A stretch of 57,212 bases of DNA from Microscilla marina ATCC 23134 (GTDB lineage: Bacteria > Bacteroidota > Bacteroidia > Cytophagales > Microscillaceae): positions 1 through 57,212 of the forward strand of contig NZ_AAWS01000058.1 of NCBI RefSeq assembly GCF_000169175.1, in the 5' to 3' direction. Below are positions 1 through 9,389 of this stretch, in pieces. The position numbers were made by a program, and so were the translations under genes. Numbering within the stretch: position 1 is the stretch's first letter; every line of letters begins with the position of its first letter. The notes beneath the pieces are model-generated. The model was not told the origin of the DNA and ran no database searches. It worked only from the letters and a program-made list of their open reading frames with translations.

Positions 1-2707
1 CAAAACCCTTGACAGATCCCGCGCTGCCAAAAAAAGCACAGATGGCAGCGGTTACCACCAGCTTTTCTCCTGCCTGGTCCAGGTTGGCACCAAATGTTTT
101 GCGCAGGGCACTGGCAAAAGTGCCGTCTTTCATGAGGTTGTCCATCAGGTCACCTGCATACTCCTGAGTGGTTTCGGTGGCTACGTGTGCCCCATAACGA
201 ATGGCTATGTTGTTGATAAAACTATTGATCACTATTTTATGGGCTGGCTTGTTGAGCAGCTTGAGCAATGGCAGCCTGCCCCCTACCAAACCCTGAATAA
301 TACCCTCGCCCAGCCCCGAGTATTCGCTTTGCCCCGCCAGTTTAAAAGCAATGCTATTGACCAATGCTGCCCTAAGTACGCGGGTAGTGCGTTCACCCAA
401 ACGAAGGGTTTTTACCAAAGCATTGCCTGCCCTGGCAATGGCGGGCAAAGTACCTACCCCCTCGGTGATCAGAGTAGTAGCCATAATCTCAAGCATCACC
501 GGAATACTCGTGCCAATGCCTGTGCCTATTTGTTCAGTAAGGCTTTGCTTAGCACGGCTTAGCTGTTTTTTGGTCAGTGCCAAGCCCTCATATTGCATGT
601 TTTGCGCCATCGACTGCGCAAAATCAGTATTGGTGCTATAGTTTGTCCAAAAAGTACTTTCGGCGAGCCCCTCTATCAACGAATTCGCAAAACCAGTGCG
701 TTCGCTGCTGGCAAAGTCTTCGTTCAGAAAATAAGTTCTTGCTACCGCCCTAAAAGCCTTTTTTGCGTCTGATAACAGCTGTTTATCATATTTCACCAAG
801 CCTCTTTCTGCACTTTCGTCGTGCCTTTCGCCGTAGCGTAGGCTAATTTTACTGTTTTTGTACTGAACGGCATAGAGCGCCTCGGTTGACTTTTTGAGCC
901 TTTGTTTGGTATATCTATAGCGCAAATAATAGTCAGTGACCATGTCTTTGAGCTTGGTTTTAAAAACTTTAGTGGGAACACTGCCGTTGCTTTGACCCCC
1001 GGTGGCCCCCTGGGGCAAGTCAATCCTATGACCATTCACATAGTCATATATAGGTTGGTAGTGTTCGTTTCGGGCGCCATAAATGACTCCCTCCTGAAAG
1101 TTTATTTTATCAAGCAAAGCATACAAACCTGCTTCTTTAAACAATTGTTTCCAATTGGTTTTGCCCAATAGCTTTTCCAGACTCAACATTCTTCGCTGGA
1201 TCAAACCTACGACCCCTTGGTGATAAAGCGCCATCAGTTGATCATTGGCTTGCCACACTACCTTATCAGTTTTGGTCAATATAGTTTTTGCCTCTGCTTT
1301 GGCAGCATTAAAAGCGTCTTCCCGCGATTTAAATAATTGCTTTTCCAGCGATTTGCCTTTTTTACGCAAAGTCCATTCGCTAAACCTTCGCAAAACTTCT
1401 TGTCGGGCATCATAGTCAAAGTTTACCTTGCCATTTACATCTAAAATAGACTGATAGTTGTGCTTTTTTCTTATCTCCTCTATGATCACCTTAAGGCGTT
1501 TATCCTGGAGTTTGGTGGGTAGCTCAAAAATCTTCCGGTACTTTGGGTTGTCAATCAACTCGCCAATGACCTGATACATCGCGTAGTTGGTCTCGGAGGC
1601 ATATTGGGTGGTTACCGGATCAACGATTCTCTCCTCTTTTTCTATTTTTATTTCTTTCTTCGGTGTTAGGTCACGGTGTTCATACCGATTGATCAAACCC
1701 AACACCTCAGTCGTCAGTTGAGCTACAAAAGGTTGTTTGCCTTTATAAGCCCCCTGTATAGTGGCAAGCCCTCTTTTGAGCTTGTGCATAAAAGCATTGG
1801 TTTGCCGATGGTCTGGGGCGGTGTTTGTCCCCCCGCTATTCTGGGTTTGCTTGTCCAGCATCCGCAGCAAAGGTACCTTTAAGTTGCCTTCAAGGTATTG
1901 CTTCATGGCATGCCGAATATCCCCCAGTGTTTTTACCAAACTCGGTTGGTTTACCTGGGCTATCTTTCCAGCCACAATCAAATCAATGATGTTTTGGGCT
2001 GCCACAAACGGATCCCCTTCCCGGTTTTGATAGTGCACAATGTACGCTATCAAGCGATTGGCACCCAACTTTAGCTCAGGGTCTTGTTGTACCAACTTCT
2101 GAGAAGTCAGTAGCTGTAAAGCTTGTAAAATACCATGCAGCAATTGATTGGTTTTGCGGTTGTCAAAACGATGAGCCCCATAATTATTGCGTTGTTTCTC
2201 CAGGTGTGCCAAAAAGTCCCAAACACCTTCCTCTTTGCTTCCAACTTTTGCGCTTCCCTCTTCGCCCACCCCCAAAAACTGCCCAAATTCTTGCTTGAAA
2301 CTCAACACAATTGCTTTGAGTTGAGCAAATGATAAAGCCTGAGGGGTGTTTTTTAAGTAATTGAGCAGTATCAAAGCAAACTCGTCTACAGTATGCGCTT
2401 TAATTAGGGAAATGGTCTTATGGTGAGGCTTGGTGGGCGTTCTTCTTACCAAAACCTTAGATGAAAGCGCGCCAAAGGGGTCTTCACGCCGTTTGAGCAG
2501 CAATGGCATAGGCTTTTCCCCTCTGCGGGTCAATACCGCCCGTCCCTCTTCATTGGTGGGGAATTGATAGTTGGGGGTAGAAAGCAGCCTGGGTTTGCTG
2601 CCATCAGCTGAGGCAAGCCTGCTTACTTGCGAGGCAAACACCTTGGGTGGGTCAACATTGCTTTTTGACGTAGGAGTGTTTCTTGCAACATCTTTAGTTT
2701 TATCCAT
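1..2707 (-). CDS. Large protein of unknown function, 3' part cut off by window edge
   Basis: An open frame starts at an ATG at 2707 and runs without a stop to base 1, so about 902 residues are visible and the C-terminus is missing. I do not recognise a family. The first 100 residues are polar and low in structure, the middle (about 100-700) is charged and looks helical, and from about residue 725 the sequence becomes rich in Gly, Ala and hydrophobic residues (for example IGTGIGTSIPVMLEIM) with amphipathic stretches and a TTQEYAGDLMDNL segment. There is no signal peptide or lipobox. The long soluble body followed by glycine-rich hydrophobic helices resembles large secreted toxins or contractile-injection payloads, but this is only a resemblance. 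The coding frame is clear because the other five frames are broken throughout. Confidence 0.8.
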   Translation of the reverse strand, partial: MDKTKDVARNTPTSKSNVDPPKVFASQVSRLASADGSKPRLLSTPNYQFPTNEEGRAVLTRRGEKPMPLLLKRREDPFGALSSKVLVRRTPTKPHHKTISLIKAHTVDEFALILLNYLKNTPQALSFAQLKAIVLSFKQEFGQFLGVGEEGSAKVGSKEEGVWDFLAHLEKQRNNYGAHRFDNRKTNQLLHGILQALQLLTSQKLVQQDPELKLGANRLIAYIVHYQNREGDPFVAAQNIIDLIVAGKIAQVNQPSLVKTLGDIRHAMKQYLEGNLKVPLLRMLDKQTQNSGGTNTAPDHRQTNAFMHKLKRGLATIQGAYKGKQPFVAQLTTEVLGLINRYEHRDLTPKKEIKIEKEERIVDPVTTQYASETNYAMYQVIGELIDNPKYRKIFELPTKLQDKRLKVIIEEIRKKHNYQSILDVNGKVNFDYDARQEVLRRFSEWTLRKKGKSLEKQLFKSREDAFNAAKAEAKTILTKTDKVVWQANDQLMALYHQGVVGLIQRRMLSLEKLLGKTNWKQLFKEAGLYALLDKINFQEGVIYGARNEHYQPIYDYVNGHRIDLPQGATGGQSNGSVPTKVFKTKLKDMVTDYYLRYRYTKQRLKKSTEALYAVQYKNSKISLRYGERHDESAERGLVKYDKQLLSDAKKAFRAVARTYFLNEDFASSERTGFANSLIEGLAESTFWTNYSTNTDFAQSMAQNMQYEGLALTKKQLSRAKQSLTEQIGTGIGTSIPVMLEIMATTLITEGVGTLPAIARAGNALVKTLRLGERTTRVLRAALVNSIAFKLAGQSEYSGLGEGIIQGLVGGRLPLLKLLNKPAHKIVINSFINNIAIRYGAHVATETTQEYAGDLMDNLMKDGTFASALRKTFGANLDQAGEKLVVTAAICAFFGSAGSVKGF

Positions 2708-3354
2708 GTTTGCCAGGGGTTGGTAAAATTGAAGATGCCTTCAAGTTAGGGTTTATTTTGTGTTTTCAAGAAATAATACCATTAAAGATGCATAGTTTTA
2801 TTTTTGCAAAATAAAGCGCGTGTTAAGTTGAATTGTCTACGTAAGCCAACAGTAGACTTAAAAAAGCTGAGATTTTTACAAGATTGGCTTTCCTTTAGGT
2901 TGTGAACTATTTTTGCTGCGAAAACAAGTCTCAATATTTGTACTTATACAAACGTTCAAGTCTACTAAAGGAAGACTTAAAAGAGCTAGTACACCAGCTC
3001 CTAAATTTGTAAAGTCTATTTTGTGTTTTTTGCCCCCTGATTTCACTTCAAAAATATCACGTAGCTTTGGCTATGCTCAATTTTTAAAATTCATCAGAAA
3101 ACAAAACACACTTAAATACTCTATTTACCTATTTAAGAGCAAGTGTACTAGGGTAGTAAGCGTATCCAGGGAGTAAAAATACCAACAGATTTTTCACCTG
3201 CGTCCAAAATGACACATAATCCGTGTTTCGCATTGTCATCTCGATTTATGTTTCTTGGAGTCAAGAAACCGACCGTAGTGAGCTCAATGCAGTTAATTAG
3301 GACTCGGAACGACAGAAAAAAACAGTTTGCGAACCATCAAACCACCAAACAAAA
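2708..3354. other. Intergenic region with a diverged palindromic repeat
   Basis: No convincing gene. Around 3055-3105 the sequence has the same layout as the core of the 161-bp repeat found at 9753 and 47947: an A-rich run, a TAGC-TTTG-GCTA hairpin and a T-rich run ending in a CAGAAAAC-like segment. A second stretch near 3121-3151 resembles 34501-34531. These look like decayed members of repeat families. The short open frame at 2913-3176 owes its sequence to the repeat and is not credible as a protein. Confidence 0.5.
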
Positions 3355-4791
3355 CTACCTCACCCCCGAAGCCATACCACCTGGTTGCGTGTCGAGCGAG
3401 TGGAAAGTATGAAAATAGGTTTGTCCCCGTTTGATGTCAAAACTAAAATTATATGCCTTGCTTTGGCTACTCGATTGAGGCGTAAACTTTATCGATTGTT
3501 TACCTTCGGGCAAGTGTATTCGGGTATAATAAATACTATGGGGCACCGATTGCCAGGCGCGGGTATCTGCTTTTTCGGTCACCGCATTGAAGGCACTCAA
3601 GATAGCAGCACCCGCGTTTTTATCTTGATGACGCAAGGCATACTCACTTCCTTTTTTGAGCGCCAACCTTAGCAACGATTTGCCCACCTCGTATAGCATG
3701 CGCTGTTCCAGGCTTTTCAAGGCAAGTTTACTCACATTTTCGGCTTGCTCAAGCGAAAAGGTTTGATTGTTCCAGTGTAAGGTGGCTCCCTGATACAGGG
3801 GAGATCTTAGAATATATTTGGGAAAAGTAACCCTGATAAACTCCATTTGCTCTAGCCCACTGTTTTGGTAGCGGTCATTGTCTACAAAAAAAGGAAAGCT
3901 CCATCCATATTGATCATTCTTAAAAGTAACATTTCCTCCTTCGCCCCGCAAAATATTGAAGTTGATCGACCACTCTGCTTTGATAGGGCCTAGGCCATTG
4001 TGCCAAAAAAACACCAGGTCGCCACCACCCTTGGGTAAAGGCTGGTATCTTTGCCCAAACATTTCTTCATAACGTGCTTTTTCTTCTTTAAACCCAGTAA
4101 GGTGGGCTGCCCGTATAATGTCTTTTTTGAGCTGATCAGGCACCCCCAACCCAAACATTTTCTTATAAGTACCCTGGTATATATTTACCGCATTGCGGTA
4201 AGCAATAAAAGCATTGTTGTAGTCGTGGTTTGCCTCATAGATGATGCCCATTAGATTGTGCACAAAAGCATCTTTATGATATTTGCCTTCTATATTTTTG
4301 TATTTGGTACCCAAGGCATTCAATTTTATATTCATTCGTTTGCACTCTACCAAAGCGGCTTCTTTGTCGCCCATTTTCAAAAAATTAAGTGCTTTGTAAT
4401 AATGAATCATCAAGAGTTCAAAATCTTCTCCTTTGTATTCGGTCACCATCGGGTTTACCAAAAAAGAAGCCGCTTCTTTGAGGTAATTTACCCGGTAGTT
4501 TTCGCCAATGCGGTGGGCTTGTTCAAAATATTCATTGCTTCGGGCATAGTTTCCCATAATAGAGTTAACCGTGCCCAGGTTGAGGTAGTACAACAATTTG
4601 GTGTTTCGGCGAGGACCTTTTTTGTCTTTTAACAGGGCTTGTTCGGCAGCAGGCAAATTGCCATTTTCAAAGTTTTTGTGGAAGGCATACCGGGTTTGGT
4701 AATAAGACATGCACGAACTTAAGCCCAGGCTTACCACTACCAGCCACAGTAAAGGCTTGATCGATTGACAGTATATTTGCAAGAGTTTCAT
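3355..4791 (-). CDS. TPR-like lipoprotein of the COG3014 type
   Basis: The chosen start at 4791 gives a lipoprotein signal (hydrophobic LLWLVVVSLGL then LSSC, Cys27); an ATG 105 bp upstream would bury this signal. The mature 450-residue protein has helical repeats in the first half (about 45-240) that look like TPRs, with pairs such as YFEQAHRIGENY and AFIAYRNAVNIY, and a beta-rich C-terminal part with the motif HNGLGPIKAEW. This layout matches lipoproteins of COG3014, which often sit beside LpoB-like lipoproteins. Here an LpoB-like gene lies 143 bp upstream on the same strand, so the two probably form one envelope operon. A role in peptidoglycan synthesis or outer-membrane assembly is inferred from the neighbour only. 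Confidence 0.75.
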   Translation of the reverse strand: MKLLQIYCQSIKPLLWLVVVSLGLSSCMSYYQTRYAFHKNFENGNLPAAEQALLKDKKGPRRNTKLLYYLNLGTVNSIMGNYARSNEYFEQAHRIGENYRVNYLKEAASFLVNPMVTEYKGEDFELLMIHYYKALNFLKMGDKEAALVECKRMNIKLNALGTKYKNIEGKYHKDAFVHNLMGIIYEANHDYNNAFIAYRNAVNIYQGTYKKMFGLGVPDQLKKDIIRAAHLTGFKEEKARYEEMFGQRYQPLPKGGGDLVFFWHNGLGPIKAEWSINFNILRGEGGNVTFKNDQYGWSFPFFVDNDRYQNSGLEQMEFIRVTFPKYILRSPLYQGATLHWNNQTFSLEQAENVSKLALKSLEQRMLYEVGKSLLRLALKKGSEYALRHQDKNAGAAILSAFNAVTEKADTRAWQSVPHSIYYTRIHLPEGKQSIKFTPQSSSQSKAYNFSFDIKRGQTYFHTFHSLDTQPGGMASGVR

Positions 4792-4934
4792 GGTGGTGTT
4801 TGAGTATTGGTTATATGCTTGGCGTATATTCACAAGATGCAACTCACGAGTGTAGAGTTGCATGGTATAAAAAATGAGTAATAACCCTATTGTCATTACT
4901 CATCAACTTGTTGCTTGTCACTAATAGCTTATCG

Positions 4935-5537
4935 CTAATTTGTGATATATTTTTTGATTTTCTTTTCGCCAATCCACACCAGTTCGTTGGTTTCAATGTT
5001 GGCAAGTTCCAGGTTTATCTGATAGTACACTACCTTCCTACGACCTTCCTGATCAACAATAGAGTTGATGTTGCCAAACACCATAAAATCGGCGCCTAAT
5101 TCTTTTCCCCATTTCTTTTGAGTAGACGGTGAGGCAAACTCTTGTTGGTCAGCGCGTTCTTCTCTTATTTTTTCTCTAAAAGCACTGTTTTGTACGATTC
5201 TGATAGCGCCCGACTTGATAAATTGACGCTCCATGTCTTTGATAAAAGTTTCGGATTGGATGTGTTCGTGGCTTTTATTCTTGATCATGCCTACAATCAC
5301 TACAGGTTTTTTGTTTTTGCTGGTAGCAAATTGAGTGAGCCAGGCCGCAGCCAATGCATCGCTCGACATAGCTTCGGCCACCAAACGCGAGTCGGTATCG
5401 TTCCAGCGCCCGCTTAAGTCGGTAGTTTTGTTGGGGTCTATGCGGGTTACTCGTTGGCTGGTGGTACAACTTGCTAAAAAAACAAAGGCAAAAACAAATA
5501 CAAAAGATGCAGAAGTTATAAAATGGCGTATTGTCAT
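4935..5537 (-). CDS. LpoB-like lipoprotein (penicillin-binding protein activator family)
   Basis: 200 residues with a lipoprotein signal ending in FLASC (Cys24). The mature part carries the hallmarks of the LpoB/PF13036 family: SGRWNDTDSRLVAEAM near the N-terminus, PVVIVGMIKNKSHEHI, the FIKDMERQFIKSG helix, and the final strands with GADFMVFGNINSIVDQ and YQINLELANIETNELVW. In Enterobacteria LpoB reaches from the outer membrane to activate the transpeptidase PBP1B; in Bacteroidota the partner is unknown. It is the first gene of a likely two-gene unit with the COG3014-like lipoprotein downstream. The family call is good; the PBP-activating role is extrapolated. Confidence 0.8.
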   Translation of the reverse strand: MTIRHFITSASFVFVFAFVFLASCTTSQRVTRIDPNKTTDLSGRWNDTDSRLVAEAMSSDALAAAWLTQFATSKNKKPVVIVGMIKNKSHEHIQSETFIKDMERQFIKSGAIRIVQNSAFREKIREERADQQEFASPSTQKKWGKELGADFMVFGNINSIVDQEGRRKVVYYQINLELANIETNELVWIGEKKIKKYITN

Positions 5538-6064
5538 GGTTACTCTAAAATTTAGGAATTTATGTTTTTAAAAAGACTTTTGTCGTTACAAAACTTACTT
5601 GGTTAACTACGTTGTCACCCAATAAGTTGACGCATTTATACTAATTAAAATATTTTTTATACCAAGAGTAGTTGGTAGTCAGTATTCCAATAGCTTTGGT
5701 TTACTGAAGGGACTAGGTGTTAGGTACACCCTGTTCTATAGGTAGCTAATAAATTCATAATACACTCATTTTTAATGACTTATTTATTAGTTAGAAATTG
5801 GCAGTTTTTACACACATTTAGTAATCAACTTATTATTTCGGAAACTTTTTAGATTCGTCAGGAAACAGCTATCGACTTCCATCTACCGATTTTATAAACC
5901 GCTAAAAATCAACGTCCTATAAAATCGGTAAGTTGCTTGTAGAGCAGCCTCAAACTTGAAGCACCGATATGTATCGGTATCTAAGGACTTGTCGCTAAAA
6001 GCACCGATATGCATCGGCATCTAAGGACTTGAGGCGGTAGAAGCTATTGACTGAACGCTATCGA
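5538..6064. other. Non-coding region with palindromic repeats
   Basis: No gene seen. The stretch is AT-rich to about 5950 and holds a segment near 5739-5790 related to the repeats at 37513 and 37962 (TAGGTAGCTAA type). Its right end carries the two copies of the 31-bp palindromic repeat listed separately. Confidence 0.5.
5961..6031. repeat. Two copies of a 31-bp repeat with an ACCGATAT-GCATCGGC palindrome
   Basis: Copies at 5961-5991 and 6001-6031 are separated by 9 bp. Each has a hairpin-forming half (ACCGATATGTATCGGT in the first copy, a G/C variant in the second, with compensating changes on both sides) followed by the constant tail CTAAGGACTTG. An identical second-type copy lies at 14567-14597 and a tail-only fragment at 14536-14550. 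Change of stem bases in pairs suggests that the folded form is what is preserved. Confidence 0.75.
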
Positions 6065-7006
6065 CTATTGAATCATAAAATACTGCCCAATCGCCAGCGC
6101 ATCCATCAATAAAGCCACCCCCAGGTGAATGATAATGCCCCCAAAAATACTGCGCGAATACAGGGCAATGACGCCCAGAATGTAGCCGCCAAATATAGAA
6201 CCAATTGCCTCAGCCATAGGTTTTTCGAAGTGCAACAAAGCATACACAGCTACCATAGGCAAAATACTGTGTTCCTTCATTACCCGTGCCATACCTATAA
6301 TAAGCGCCCCTCTAAAAATAAGCTCAGTATTGATAAAATCCCAGCTATAAGTAAGCTCAAAAATCCCAAACATTTGCCAACTCGTCAGCCCAAAAACCGG
6401 AGGGCGTTTCCAGGGCTTAAACGCTGGATATGCACTCAAAAAACCTGATTGAAACGACGCCCAAATCAATAAAGGCAACATAAAAGCAAGCATCAACAAG
6501 TAGGGCTTCGCTACAAAACCTTTGGTAGTAAGCCCATAGAGCGAATTATCTTGTTTGTCTTTCCACCTTTTGAACAAAATAAGCGGAATAAAAATGGTCC
6601 ACAGGCTTTTGAGGTTGCTACCCAAAGAAAACAAAAAGCGGCGTGAGTTGTAGTCTTGTACCCAAGCCTTGATCCAGTCGCGGTAAAACCAAAAACCCGC
6701 CATAATGCTGAGTATGCCCAAAAAGAACAAACTCCGCAGCCAAAATTCGCGCTGACGCAAGTAGTTGGTTTTGCTCAGCAATGCCTGAGGCACGGCAATG
6801 GCAAAATAAGCCGCCCCATAAAACAAGGCATAAGACAGCATTCGCAACCAATGCGAACGCCCTGGTGGATTGATGTATTTAGTTTCAAAATTGAATGTAT
6901 AGTTTACATAAAAACAGCCTACCATCAATAACGCAAAGTACAGGTAAAGCTTCCACTGAAAATGGTTTTGGTAGTGGGTGCGCAGGTATTTAAAAATCGT
7001 CTTCAA
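6065..7006 (-). CDS. CPBP/CAAX-protease-like integral membrane protein
   Basis: 313 residues with about eight hydrophobic segments. The last third has the CPBP (Abi, CAAX-protease and bacteriocin-processing) architecture: a first motif NTELIFRG, a second with His in YALLHFEKP, and a third HLGVALLMD. In the family the first motif is normally EExxxR; here the first Glu is Thr, so catalysis is uncertain (see findings). The reading frame begins with a TTG at 7006, 4 bp after the stop of the DUF58 gene, and the first internal Met lies inside a membrane helix, so TTG with translational coupling is the most likely start. The pairing with DUF58 suggests one transcript. Confidence 0.75.
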   Translation of the reverse strand: MKTIFKYLRTHYQNHFQWKLYLYFALLMVGCFYVNYTFNFETKYINPPGRSHWLRMLSYALFYGAAYFAIAVPQALLSKTNYLRQREFWLRSLFFLGILSIMAGFWFYRDWIKAWVQDYNSRRFLFSLGSNLKSLWTIFIPLILFKRWKDKQDNSLYGLTTKGFVAKPYLLMLAFMLPLLIWASFQSGFLSAYPAFKPWKRPPVFGLTSWQMFGIFELTYSWDFINTELIFRGALIIGMARVMKEHSILPMVAVYALLHFEKPMAEAIGSIFGGYILGVIALYSRSIFGGIIIHLGVALLMDALAIGQYFMIQ

Positions 7007-7010
7007 GCCC

Positions 7011-7937
7011 TTATCTCATCTTGCTTCTTTTCACCAAATATGTTTGTAGGATTTGCTCGAATCCCTCGGCAATGTCTGCCTCGATAAAATCAATTTTGTA
7101 CTGACCACACTTGAGCTTTAAGTCGTGCTTGAAGGTTGCCACGTGTTTTTTATAGTGATCTTTGATCTGTGAAGGTTGCAGCTTTACTTTTTGCCCGGTT
7201 TCGAGGTCGATAAACTCGTGTGGGCGGTCGTCAAAGTCAAATTCTTGTTCGGTTTTTTTATCAGTTACATGAAACAGCACTACCTCGTGGCGGTTGTGTT
7301 TGAGGTGCTGCAGTGCCGAAAAGAGTTGATCTGCCTGTTCAGAGTTGTCAAACATATCGCTAAAAATGATGACCAGGGCACGGCGCCCTATTTTATCGGC
7401 AATCTTGTGCAATACATCCGCTACCGAGGTTTTGGTTTCGGTTTTTTCGCGGTGCAACAAATTCTCTAGCAGAGTAAATATCTTGTGAATATGCGAAGGG
7501 GTAGACTTGGTTTGGGTATGCTCCTCTATGTCGTCCGAAAAAGTACCCAAGCTCACCGCGTCGCGTTGTTTTTGTAGCATATAAGCCACTGCTGCTGCTG
7601 CCATAATGCTAAAAGTGATTTTTCCATTGTTTTCGGCAGGGTAATACATCGAAGGCGATACATCAATCAGCAACTGACAGCGTAAGTTGGTTTCTTCTTC
7701 GTAGCGCTTGGTATACAAACGATCGGTTTTGGCAAATACCTTCCAGTCTATATGGCGGGTGCTTTCGCCCGAATTGTACAGGCGGTGCTCGGCAAACTCT
7801 ACCGAAAAGCCGTGAAAAGGCGATCGGTGCAAACCAGTAATAAAACCTTCTACCATTTGGCGAGCCAAAAACTCTATGTTACCAAATTCTTTGATACTGC
7901 CCAGGTTGTTGCCAGTAATCACTTGCTGTTTTGACAT
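7011..7937 (-). CDS. DUF58 domain protein with vWA-like fold
   Basis: 308 soluble residues matching DUF58 proteins. The signature NSGESTRHIDWKVFAKTD lies at about residues 55-72, followed by a von Willebrand A-like core that starts with LLIDVSPSM (a DxSxS metal site) and continues with ALVIIFSDMFDN. DUF58 proteins are usually encoded with MoxR ATPases and BatA/B-type membrane proteins; neither is in view here. Instead a CPBP membrane protein follows after 4 bp. It probably works as a cytoplasmic chaperone-like factor for a membrane complex, which is a family-level inference. Confidence 0.85.
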   Translation of the reverse strand: MSKQQVITGNNLGSIKEFGNIEFLARQMVEGFITGLHRSPFHGFSVEFAEHRLYNSGESTRHIDWKVFAKTDRLYTKRYEEETNLRCQLLIDVSPSMYYPAENNGKITFSIMAAAAVAYMLQKQRDAVSLGTFSDDIEEHTQTKSTPSHIHKIFTLLENLLHREKTETKTSVADVLHKIADKIGRRALVIIFSDMFDNSEQADQLFSALQHLKHNRHEVVLFHVTDKKTEQEFDFDDRPHEFIDLETGQKVKLQPSQIKDHYKKHVATFKHDLKLKCGQYKIDFIEADIAEGFEQILQTYLVKRSKMR

Positions 7938-8041
7938 ATATGTGTGATGGTTTGTTTTTTAAAGATAGAAAATCAACAGTTAATGTTCAGTTTTTAAACC
8001 TGAAAACCAGTAATGTTGTAGACAGGCAATGACTACAAAAC

Positions 8042-8066
8042 CCCTAAAGGCTGATGGTATTTAGGG
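8042..8066 (-). terminator. Terminator downstream of rlpA
   Basis: On the minus strand the arms CCCTAAA and TTTAGGG fold around an 11-nt loop and are followed by GGTTTTG, 35 bp after the rlpA stop. Confidence 0.5.
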
Positions 8067-8100
8067 CATTTTCCAATACTCAATTAAAAAAGTAATATGG

Positions 8101-8931
8101 TTATTTTAGGTGGTGACGCGCCAAAAAGCCCTTAAACCCACCTCGCCTGAGCTGTCTTTGGGTAAGCGAAGACGCACTTTTGTTGGCAAATGAGCCTACC
8201 ATTACGCGATAAATCTTGCGCTGTTTTTTATTGTCCCACCCCACTTGTATAAATACCTCTTGTATGTTGGTGGCACCTGTTACCTCGCTGCATTGTTTTT
8301 TGGCACTTGCCAAAGTGGTAAAGTAAGCCACTTGTACTCCATAACCGTGGGGGGTTTTTTCAAATCCAACCGCATCGTAAGTTTTGCCAATTTTAAAATC
8401 TTTTTCGACCGAAGCCCTGGTGGTTTTTGAGTTGGTATTGACAATGGTCGTAATTTTCTTTGCTGGGATAGGGGTTATTTTTTTAGGGGTTTCTTTGGTC
8501 ACTACACCGTCTCTACCCACAGCCTGTATGAGCACTTTGGCGGTACCAGTAGCGTATAAACCAATCAGGTTGGCGGCAGACTTGGATACATCTATGATGC
8601 GCCCATGGGCATAAGGTCCCCGGTCGTTGATGCGTACAACCACCGATCTTTTATTGGCAAGGTTGGTTACTTTGACCATTGTATTGAAAGGCAGTTTTTT
8701 GTGAGAGCCCACTAGTTCACGGTTGTCAAATATTTCGCCGCTGGCTGTTTTTCGGCCATCGAAGCGGTCGGTATAATAAGAAGCAATGCCCCGTTGGATA
8801 AAGTTTTTCTGAGCGTATAATTTTGAGAAACCACCAAAAACATACATCGATACAAAAACGAAGCATAAGGTATTTTTTATCGCAGTTGCATCATAGCGGC
8901 TATGCCATCTTTTGTTTGTTTGATTATACAT
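8101..8931 (-). CDS. rlpA: RlpA-like protein with double-psi beta-barrel and SPOR domain
   Basis: 276 residues with an N-terminal hydrophobic signal (CFVFVSMYVFGGFSKLYAQ). Residues about 45-135 form the RlpA double-psi beta-barrel, with GIASYYTDRFDGRKTASGE, VVVRINDRGPYAHGRIIDVS and SAANLIGL. A linker rich in Thr and Lys leads to a C-terminal SPOR domain (about 197-270; YGVQVAYFTTLASAKKQ, YRVMVGSF), which binds denuded septal peptidoglycan. RlpA proteins of Pseudomonas are lytic transglycosylases of the septum. It stands alone, with a terminator behind it. The first 18 residues are polar and unusual for a signal peptide; the Met at residue 29 is too deep to be a better start. Confidence 0.9.
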   Translation of the reverse strand: MYNQTNKRWHSRYDATAIKNTLCFVFVSMYVFGGFSKLYAQKNFIQRGIASYYTDRFDGRKTASGEIFDNRELVGSHKKLPFNTMVKVTNLANKRSVVVRINDRGPYAHGRIIDVSKSAANLIGLYATGTAKVLIQAVGRDGVVTKETPKKITPIPAKKITTIVNTNSKTTRASVEKDFKIGKTYDAVGFEKTPHGYGVQVAYFTTLASAKKQCSEVTGATNIQEVFIQVGWDNKKQRKIYRVMVGSFANKSASSLTQRQLRRGGFKGFLARHHLK

Positions 8932-9389
8932 AGTTTTTAATTATTCTCTTCAAAACGAGTTTGAAAAGTGATCAGTGCTTTTTGAGTTTTTAGAACTTTG
9001 TGAGGGTAAATATACTCAAAGTCAGTCACAAATTTTGCCTAATAAATCTTTAACCTATATAACCTACTGTAGTAGAACCAATTAGCTCCCGGCTAAGCCC
9101 TAGGTAGTACAAAATGAATGATTGACTTATCCCTTACAAAAATAGAAAACATATTTGATAAAAATAGGTGAAATGTTTTAAATAGATTGCTGAGAAGGAA
9201 ATGATCTCTAAAACGAAAAAATATTTTTTGCTCGTCACTTTTGTTACTTGGGCAAAAATATTTTAATATGATAACTCTATATTTATTTGAATCATCAATA
9301 TAAAATGTTAATTTATTATTCAAAACGTTTTTGTTAGAAAGAATAATATTATAACTTTACTTAACATTCAACTTTAAAATTTAGACAAA
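8932..9389. other. Divergent intergenic region between rlpA and the DUF3276 gene
   Basis: AT-rich DNA with no credible gene. A 76-codon open frame on the minus strand at 9093-9323 has no family features, no ribosome site and an AT-biased composition like spacer. The right end contains the promoter listed next. Confidence 0.45.
9330..9359 (+). promoter_or_regulatory. Candidate Bacteroidota promoter of the DUF3276 gene
   Basis: TTTG at 9330-9333 and TAACTTTA at 9352-9359 are spaced by 18 bp and match the Bacteroidota TTTG / TAnnTTTG pattern with one mismatch. Transcription would start near 9365, about 25 nt before the GTG start codon. Confidence 0.45.

Noticed and set aside
2913-3176. 87-codon plus-strand frame
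   Set aside because: Its SFGYAQF part reflects a decayed copy of the repeat element.
9093-9323. 76-codon minus-strand frame upstream of the DUF3276 gene
   Set aside because: AT-biased composition, no motif and overlap with the divergent promoter region.
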